Below, piece after piece: positions 59,534 through 64,000 of a stretch of 64,000 nucleotides of DNA (the stretch's first letter is position 1; each line of letters opens with the position of its first letter). A program made the position numbers and the translations under genes. The notes under the pieces are model-generated. The model was not told the DNA's origin. It was given only the letters and a program-made list of their open reading frames with translations, and searched no databases. The stretch comes from Actinokineospora alba (lineage in GTDB: Bacteria; Actinomycetota; Actinomycetes; Mycobacteriales; Pseudonocardiaceae): assembly GCF_004362515.1 (NCBI RefSeq), contig NZ_SNXU01000001.1, forward strand, positions 1,550,001 through 1,614,000. Direction: 5' to 3'.

Positions 59534-60000
59534 GCGGTGGTCGCCTTGGCCGTGTAGACGGTGACGATCGGCGGGCGCAGCACCTGCCCGCGGTCGCTGA
59601 AGCCGACGACCTCGGTCTCGGCGACCGTGCCGTCGAGCGCCTCGTCCTCGGTGCCCATGGTGCCGCCCGCCTCGTGCACTGACGGGTCGAACTTCGCGCC
59701 GTCGGGGCGAACCGCGTCGACACCGACAGCGGCGAGCCCCTCCTCGATGCGTTCGGCGACACCGGAACTGCGGGCGCGGTCGTGCGCGTAGAGGCACAGC
59801 GTCACCAGCGCCCGGCGCTCGTCGAGCGCCTGGTCGTAGAGCTCCGGCGCGATGCTGACCAGCGCCGGTTCGACCCGGAAGTCGTCCACCAGCTCCACCG
59901 GCGCGGCGGCGTCGGCGTTCTCGATCACCTGCGCTTCGACCTGGATGGTCGAGTCCTCGTTGCCGCCATCTTTGCTCTTGCCCTTGAACCAGGAAGCCAC
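59530..60000 (-). CDS. GrpE-like nucleotide-exchange-factor domain protein
   Basis: 156 residues from GTG 60000. It begins with a basic segment (SWFKGKSKDGG) and a low-complexity acidic spacer. The GrpE-like part is ALVSIAPELYDQALDERRALVTLCLYAHDRARSSGVAERIEEGLAAVGVDAV, and the C-terminal strands are TVAETEVVGFSDRGQVLRPPIVTVYTA. It is not the housekeeping GrpE with DnaK (no dnaK nearby). It belongs to the dynamin locus, overlapping the IniA-like gene (ATGA). Confidence 0.8.
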   Translation of the reverse strand: MASWFKGKSKDGGNEDSTIQVEAQVIENADAAAPVELVDDFRVEPALVSIAPELYDQALDERRALVTLCLYAHDRARSSGVAERIEEGLAAVGVDAVRPDGAKFDPSVHEAGGTMGTEDEALDGTVAETEVVGFSDRGQVLRPPIVTVYTAKATTA

Positions 60001-60026
60001 GGTTCCGGAGAGTACAGGCAGCGCAC

Positions 60027-60985
60027 TCAGACGGGAGTCGATTCGAGCACGCACAGCGGGGAGACCGTCTGGACCACCCGGTCGAGCCGGAATCCGGCCC
60101 GCGCCAAGAACTCCCGGTGCTCTTTCTCGGTGCGCTCCCGACCGCCGACGATCACCAGCATCTCCAGGTCGATCAGCTTCGCGGGATGGGGTGCGTTCCC
60201 CTCCGGCACGACGAAGTCGACGAGCAGCAGCTTGCCCGCGGGATCGATCGCGTCCCGGATGTTGCGCAGGATCGGCAGGGCCTTGTCGTCAGCCCAGTCG
60301 TGGATGATGTTCTTCAGGAGGTAGGCGTCGCCACCCGCCGGGACGGTCTCAGTCCGGCGACCGCTGCAGGATCGCGGCCATCGACGATCTTGCGGAATCC
60401 GGAGAAGTCATAGGCGGCGAGCACCGGGGCCTTGGCGAACGCCGACATGCTCGTCATCGCGGTGTTGAAGACTTCCGCGTAGGACCTGTTCTGCTCGAAG
60501 TACGCCCAGACGTCCATTCCCCGGACCTTCGACACGGCGTCGCCGCCGTCGCGCACCGAGTCGAGCAGGTGTCCCCAGTGCTCCCAGTGCTCGGGTGAGC
60601 CGACCATCATCGCCATCGACCCCATGGGCACTTCGGCGTCGGAGCGCAGGGTGCGGCCCAACGCGGTCAGCGAGTACCGGCCTTGGCCGTCCACCCGGAA
60701 CACACCCTGACTGGCGAGTGCGCGCATCAGCCGGTTCACCGCGTCCGGATGCGCGTGGACCCGGTCGGCGATGTCCTTCGCCCGGAGGGGTCCGTCTTTG
60801 AGCACGTCGGCGATGCCGAGCTTCGCGGCGGCGTAGAGCGCCTGCGTGACCATGCTGCCGCTGATCAGGTCGATCATGGCCACCTGCGGCGGCACCATCT
60901 TGCGGTGCAGCGACCCGACCCGGGCGCGAACACCCTCGACGAGACGCACGAGCCGAGCGGGAGGGACCTTCGCGTCGCCTGGCAT
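60027..60985 (-). pseudogene. Decayed O-methyltransferase
   Basis: The N-terminal frame (60314-60985) is a clear O-methyltransferase: a dimerisation domain plus winged helix (AKLGIADVLKDGPLRAKDIADRVHAHPDAVNRLMRALASQGVF) up to SGFRKIVD. There it shifts frame. The C-terminal frame (60027 to about 60365) continues as VPAGGDAYLLKNIIHDWADDKALPILRNIRDAI and LIDLEMLVIVGGRERTEKEH. The intervening DNA keeps ATGGCCGCGATCCTGCAGCG, normally part of the helix after the SAM motif, but the VGGGxG glycine loop and about 50 residues after it are missing. So at least two deletions removed the SAM-binding core. Confidence 0.8.
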
Positions 60986-61003
60986 GGCGTCTCCACGGGC
61001 TGG

Positions 61004-62572
61004 CTATCCGGCTGTGTCCTGGGCCTTGAGCTGCTGCCAGATAAGAAAGTACGCCCGGTGCACGACGTGGGCGACCCGGCTTTGGGCCGGGGTGGCGCCG
61101 AAGGAGGCGAACGAGCGCCACCAGCCCGCGCGTTCGAGCGCGTAGGCCGACAGCTCCTTGTGCGGCCTGCCCTTCATGCCCAGCTGCTCTGGGACGTCCG
61201 GGCTGCTGCCGACTCGGAGCACCTCTTCGGCCAGGTCCTCGGGCATCGACACGGCACCCGACGTGACCAGGGTGAGGGCTTCGAGCAGGCGCAGCTGGTG
61301 GGCCTCGGGCTTGGCGAGCAGGACCTCGATCGCGTCGTGCACGCGCTGGCGTTCACCCGGGTCGCCGGAGGCGTGGGCAAGGGCGGTGACGGAGGCGAGC
61401 GCGGCGGCGGCCTTGATCCCGTCGGCCCGGGCGCGGAAGACGGCGTCGAGCCTGCTGCGCAGCCCGGCGAGGCCGGAGGCGTCGAGGAGCTTGCGGCGCA
61501 GGGCGCCCGCGGTGAGGTCGGGGTCGGCGCGCAGGGCGTCGACGGCGGTGCGGATGCCGTAGAGGTCGAGCTTCTCCAGCAGCTTGACCCGGGTGCCCGC
61601 GGCGACCTCGCAGTCCCAGGTGGTGAAGATGTCCGCCGACAGCAACATGGTTTCCCAGGTGGCGTCGTCGAGCTTGGACAGCGCGCGCAGCGCGTCGGCG
61701 TCGGCGGAGGTGAAGCCGCCGGACTCGGCGGACTCGGCGAGCAGGCCGATGACCGGGATGACGTCGGCGACCCGGGGCTTGAGGGTGGCGGCCTGCTTCT
61801 CGGCGAGCAGGGTGGCGGCCTTCCACACGTCGCCGTCGCTGCCGGTGACCGACTCCGGGGTGATGGTGTCGGCCTTGTTGAGGACGGCGATGGCGTTGAC
61901 CGGGCCCGCCTCGCGGCTGGCGGTGGCCGCGGTGAACGCGGCGAGGGCCTGCTGGTCGTCGGCGCGCACGCCCTGGGTGACGACATAGAGCACGGCTTCG
62001 GCGCCCGCGACCGCGTTGCGCGAGGTGTCGTCGAGTTCGCCGTCGCCGGACTCCTCGTCTTCCTCCTGCTGCGCGGCGCCGAGGAGCTGCTCGGTGCGCT
62101 TGACCGACGCGAGGTCCAGCGACCCCAGGCCAGGGGTGTCGATGACGGTGAGGTCGCGCAGGACGGCGTTGGTCAGGTACGCCTCGAGGTGCGAGACCTT
62201 GTCGAAGTCGACTTCGAGGTCGTTGGGGATCATGCCCCCGACGTCGAAGGGCAGCACCTGCTTGGTGCCGTCGAAGAAGATCAGCTCGACCCGGTCGACC
62301 GTGCCGTACTGGAACCGGGTGACCAGCCGGGTGCACTCGCCCACGTCGGTGGGCGCGATCCGGCGGCCGATCAGCGCGTTGACCAGCGTCGACTTGCCGG
62401 ATTTGATCCGGCCGGCGACGGCGACCTGCAACGGGGCCGAGAGTCTGCGCAGCACCTCGCGGAAGCCTGCCGCCGTCCGCGCGGACACCTGCGGCTGCAG
62501 GCGCTGGCACAGGTTGGCGACCGCCGCCGACAGCGGCCCGGCGAGATGCTGCTGCTCGGTCGCGGTTGTCAA
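61004..62572 (-). CDS. Dynamin-like GTPase, IniC-type
   Basis: 522 residues from TTG 62572, with GGAGGAA as ribosome site. G1 is VAVAGRIKSGKSTLVNALIG (about 51-70), G3 is LTVIDTPGLGSLD and G4 is AVLNKADT. A helical C-terminal part follows (LLEKLDLYGIRTAVDAL ... AHASGDPGERQRVHDAIEVL). It lacks the hydrophobic paddle of the IniA-like partner. This is the partner of IniA-like dynamin in an operon read IniC-like, (pseudogene), GrpE-like, IniA-like, DUF6802-like. Its start is 145 bases from the divergent histidine kinase start. Confidence 0.85.
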   Translation of the reverse strand: MTTATEQQHLAGPLSAAVANLCQRLQPQVSARTAAGFREVLRRLSAPLQVAVAGRIKSGKSTLVNALIGRRIAPTDVGECTRLVTRFQYGTVDRVELIFFDGTKQVLPFDVGGMIPNDLEVDFDKVSHLEAYLTNAVLRDLTVIDTPGLGSLDLASVKRTEQLLGAAQQEEDEESGDGELDDTSRNAVAGAEAVLYVVTQGVRADDQQALAAFTAATASREAGPVNAIAVLNKADTITPESVTGSDGDVWKAATLLAEKQAATLKPRVADVIPVIGLLAESAESGGFTSADADALRALSKLDDATWETMLLSADIFTTWDCEVAAGTRVKLLEKLDLYGIRTAVDALRADPDLTAGALRRKLLDASGLAGLRSRLDAVFRARADGIKAAAALASVTALAHASGDPGERQRVHDAIEVLLAKPEAHQLRLLEALTLVTSGAVSMPEDLAEEVLRVGSSPDVPEQLGMKGRPHKELSAYALERAGWWRSFASFGATPAQSRVAHVVHRAYFLIWQQLKAQDTAG

Positions 62573-62716
62573 AGCCCGATTCCTCCCTCGGTCGTGAGGA
62601 ATCGTGCCATGAGCGCGGTGGCCGCGTGCCCGGACCGTCGGATCCGCCCCCAGGAGGAGACCGGGTGCGACGGCAGGCTGACGCGCGCGCGGTGTGAACC
62701 TGCCTACGCTCATCAA

Positions 62717-63895
62717 GTGCGACGGCTGAGCTTGTGGATGAAGAAGCACCCGATGGCGGGCGACATCGTCATCGCGACCTTCCTCGTCCTGTTAGAGCTG
62801 CTGTCGCTGTTCGAGATGCCCGGCGGCGTCGAGGCGTGGGTGTTCTGGCTGGTCGGCGCCGCGATGCTGGGCCCGCTGGTCATCCGCAGGCGCGACCCGC
62901 TGCTCTCGGCGTACCTCATCCTGCTCGCCGGATTCGCCCAGCTGCTCACGCACGGCGCGCCCGGGGTGGGCACCGACGCGCGGGTGCGGCTGGCCGACTT
63001 CGCGCTCGGCATCGCGCTGTACACCCTGGTCACCTACGTCGGGCGCAAGCAGGCCGCGCTGTACGCGCTCTGGCTCGCGCTGGGCATCGCGGCGTGGGCG
63101 ACCTGGCGGATCGGTTACCCGGACGCGGTCCTGCCGACGCTCGTGATCGTGGTGATCTTCGCGCTGTGCTGGGTGCTGGGCGAGTTCATGGGCGCCCGCA
63201 AGGCCTACCACCTGGAGGTCGAGCGCAGGCTGGCGCTGCTGGAGACCGAGCGCGACCAGCAGGCGCGGCTGGCGGTCGGCGAGGAACGGGCCCGCATCGC
63301 CCGCGAACTGCACGACGTCGTGGCGCACGCGGTGAGCGTGATCGTCGTCCACGCCGACGGCGCCGCCTACGCGGTGCGCACCCAGCCGGAGCTGGCGGAG
63401 CGGGCGATCAACACCATCTCCGCCACCGGCCGCGAAGCCCTGACCGAACTCCGCAGGCTCCTCGGCGTCCTCCGCAGCGACGGCGACGAGTCCGAACTGG
63501 TGCCTCAGCCGAGCACCCAGTCCCTCGCCGAACTGGCCGAACGGGTCCGCACGATCGGCGTCCCGGTGCGCCTGGACCTGACCGGCGACTTGGACGACCT
63601 GCCCGCGGGCGTCGGCCTGGGGATCTACCGGATCGTCCAGGAAGCGCTGACCAACACCATCAAGCACGCGGGCACCGGCGCGTCGGCGGAGGTGCGGGTC
63701 GCCCGGATCGGCGACCGGGTCGAGCTCGACATCTCCGACCGCGGCTCGGGCAAGGCGCTGGCGAACGTGGTGGGCGGCAACGGCCTCATCGGGATGCGGG
63801 AACGCGCCAACGTCTTCGGCGGCACCCTGCAGGCGGGCCCCGAGCCCACCGGCGGCTGGCGAGTCCACGCGGTTCTGCCAGTGTCGACGGCCTGA
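62717..63895 (+). CDS. Two-component sensor histidine kinase (HisKA_3 type)
   Basis: 392 residues from GTG 62717 (ATG 62738 is an alternative). The N-terminus has about five membrane helices (IVIATFLVLLELLSLF ... FWLVGAAMLGPLVI ... YLILLAGFAQLLT ... LALGIAAWATW ... LVIVVIFALCWVLGEF). A short linker helix follows, then the DHp helix with the phospho-His in ARIARELHDVVAHAVSVIVVHAD. The ATPase domain has N-box NTIKHAGTGASAEV and G-box GNGLIGMRERANVFGGTL. Its cognate response regulator is the next gene. The stimulus is unknown. Confidence 0.92.
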   Translation: MRRLSLWMKKHPMAGDIVIATFLVLLELLSLFEMPGGVEAWVFWLVGAAMLGPLVIRRRDPLLSAYLILLAGFAQLLTHGAPGVGTDARVRLADFALGIALYTLVTYVGRKQAALYALWLALGIAAWATWRIGYPDAVLPTLVIVVIFALCWVLGEFMGARKAYHLEVERRLALLETERDQQARLAVGEERARIARELHDVVAHAVSVIVVHADGAAYAVRTQPELAERAINTISATGREALTELRRLLGVLRSDGDESELVPQPSTQSLAELAERVRTIGVPVRLDLTGDLDDLPAGVGLGIYRIVQEALTNTIKHAGTGASAEVRVARIGDRVELDISDRGSGKALANVVGGNGLIGMRERANVFGGTLQAGPEPTGGWRVHAVLPVSTA

Positions 63896-63914
63896 GGAGG
63901 CTACGTTGGGTCGC

Positions 63915-64000
63915 GTGATCAGGGTGGTGCTCGTCGACGACCAGGAACTCATGCGTGTCGGTTTCCGCATGGTCCTCGGCGCACAGGAGGACATGGAGAT
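63915..64000 (+). CDS. Response regulator, NarL/LuxR type (partial)
   Basis: The start of a regulator from GTG 63915, 17 bases after the kinase stop. The visible part IRVVLVDDQELMRVGFRMVL has the acidic pair DD of a canonical receiver, then continues off the window edge. It pairs with the kinase just upstream. Confidence 0.88.
   Translation, partial: MIRVVLVDDQELMRVGFRMVLGAQEDME

Noticed and set aside
60683..62716. Long plus-strand frame running into the histidine kinase
   Set aside because: It is the antisense of the IniC-like dynamin; the kinase start with its first membrane helix begins at 62717.
1..64000. CRISPR array, insertion sequence or prophage
   Set aside because: I saw no regularly spaced repeats, transposase, integrase or terminal repeats. 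The tRNA-Gly gene has no matching direct repeat visible in the window.

Overview
The window is about 70% GC DNA from an actinobacterium. The best guess is a member of the Pseudonocardiaceae (Actinokineospora/Saccharothrix-like). The signs are type VII (ESX) accessory cassettes with EspG, DUF3558 and PPE-like proteins, an Scr1-type DUF5753 regulator, many GTG starts, mycobacterium-like fadE5/fabG4/htdX/fadA2 genes and an IniA/IniC-type dynamin pair. The genus call is inference. I saw no phage, insertion sequence, rRNA or CRISPR array.

Layout. 1-12.4 kb: tRNA-Gly(CCC); an HxlR regulator divergent from a hot-dog thioesterase; a macro-domain/DUF6508 fusion; a DinB-like protein; small hypotheticals; an orphan LuxR-type regulator with an atypical receiver; the FadE5-type acyl-CoA dehydrogenase; a GlsB-type membrane protein; a VanW protein; a GroES-like protein; a thioredoxin/NHL protein; a Phd/RelE toxin-antitoxin pair. 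12.4-21.2 kb: a secreted HEYGH metalloprotease, a large beta-solenoid membrane protein, a polar amino-acid ABC transporter and a GH63-like hydrolase. 21.3-29.8 kb: an ESX effector region in two blocks around an ADP-ribosylglycohydrolase. The first block is WXG-like/DUF3558/PPE-like/EspG. The second is YbaB-like, ESX target, toxin with secretion domain, immunity-like, orphan toxin module, second immunity-like, joined by stop/start overlaps. 29.8-36.8 kb: endonuclease V, DMT transporter, M20 peptidase, a large secreted protein, an XRE-DUF5753 regulator and a lipoprotein. 37.1-40.8 kb: E1-alpha/E1-beta/E2 of a 2-oxoacid dehydrogenase. 40.8-47.2 kb: paired SCP2-like proteins, a TetR regulator, an unknown gene, htdX, fabG4 and fadA2. 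47.2-56.4 kb: AAA ATPase, lipoprotein, methyltransferase, ROK sugar kinase, a small membrane protein, a monocarboxylate symporter with its DUF3311 partner and GTP-dependent PEP carboxykinase. 56.8-64 kb: an acidic calcium-repeat protein, an IniA-like dynamin, GrpE, a decayed O-methyltransferase, an IniC-like dynamin, and a two-component system cut by the window edge.

Two systems stand out. (1) The ESX toxin-immunity array at 26.1-29.8 kb has a full-length effector with a toxin C-terminus of no family I recognise, an immunity candidate, and then a second toxin module that starts exactly at the conserved module boundary without a secretion domain, followed by its own immunity candidate. (2) A palindrome TACT-N4-AGTA recurs upstream of fadE5, between the SCP2 pair and tetR, between fabG4 and fadA2 (twice), and before an unknown membrane protein. 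This suggests one TetR-controlled lipid regulon spread over about 47 kb.
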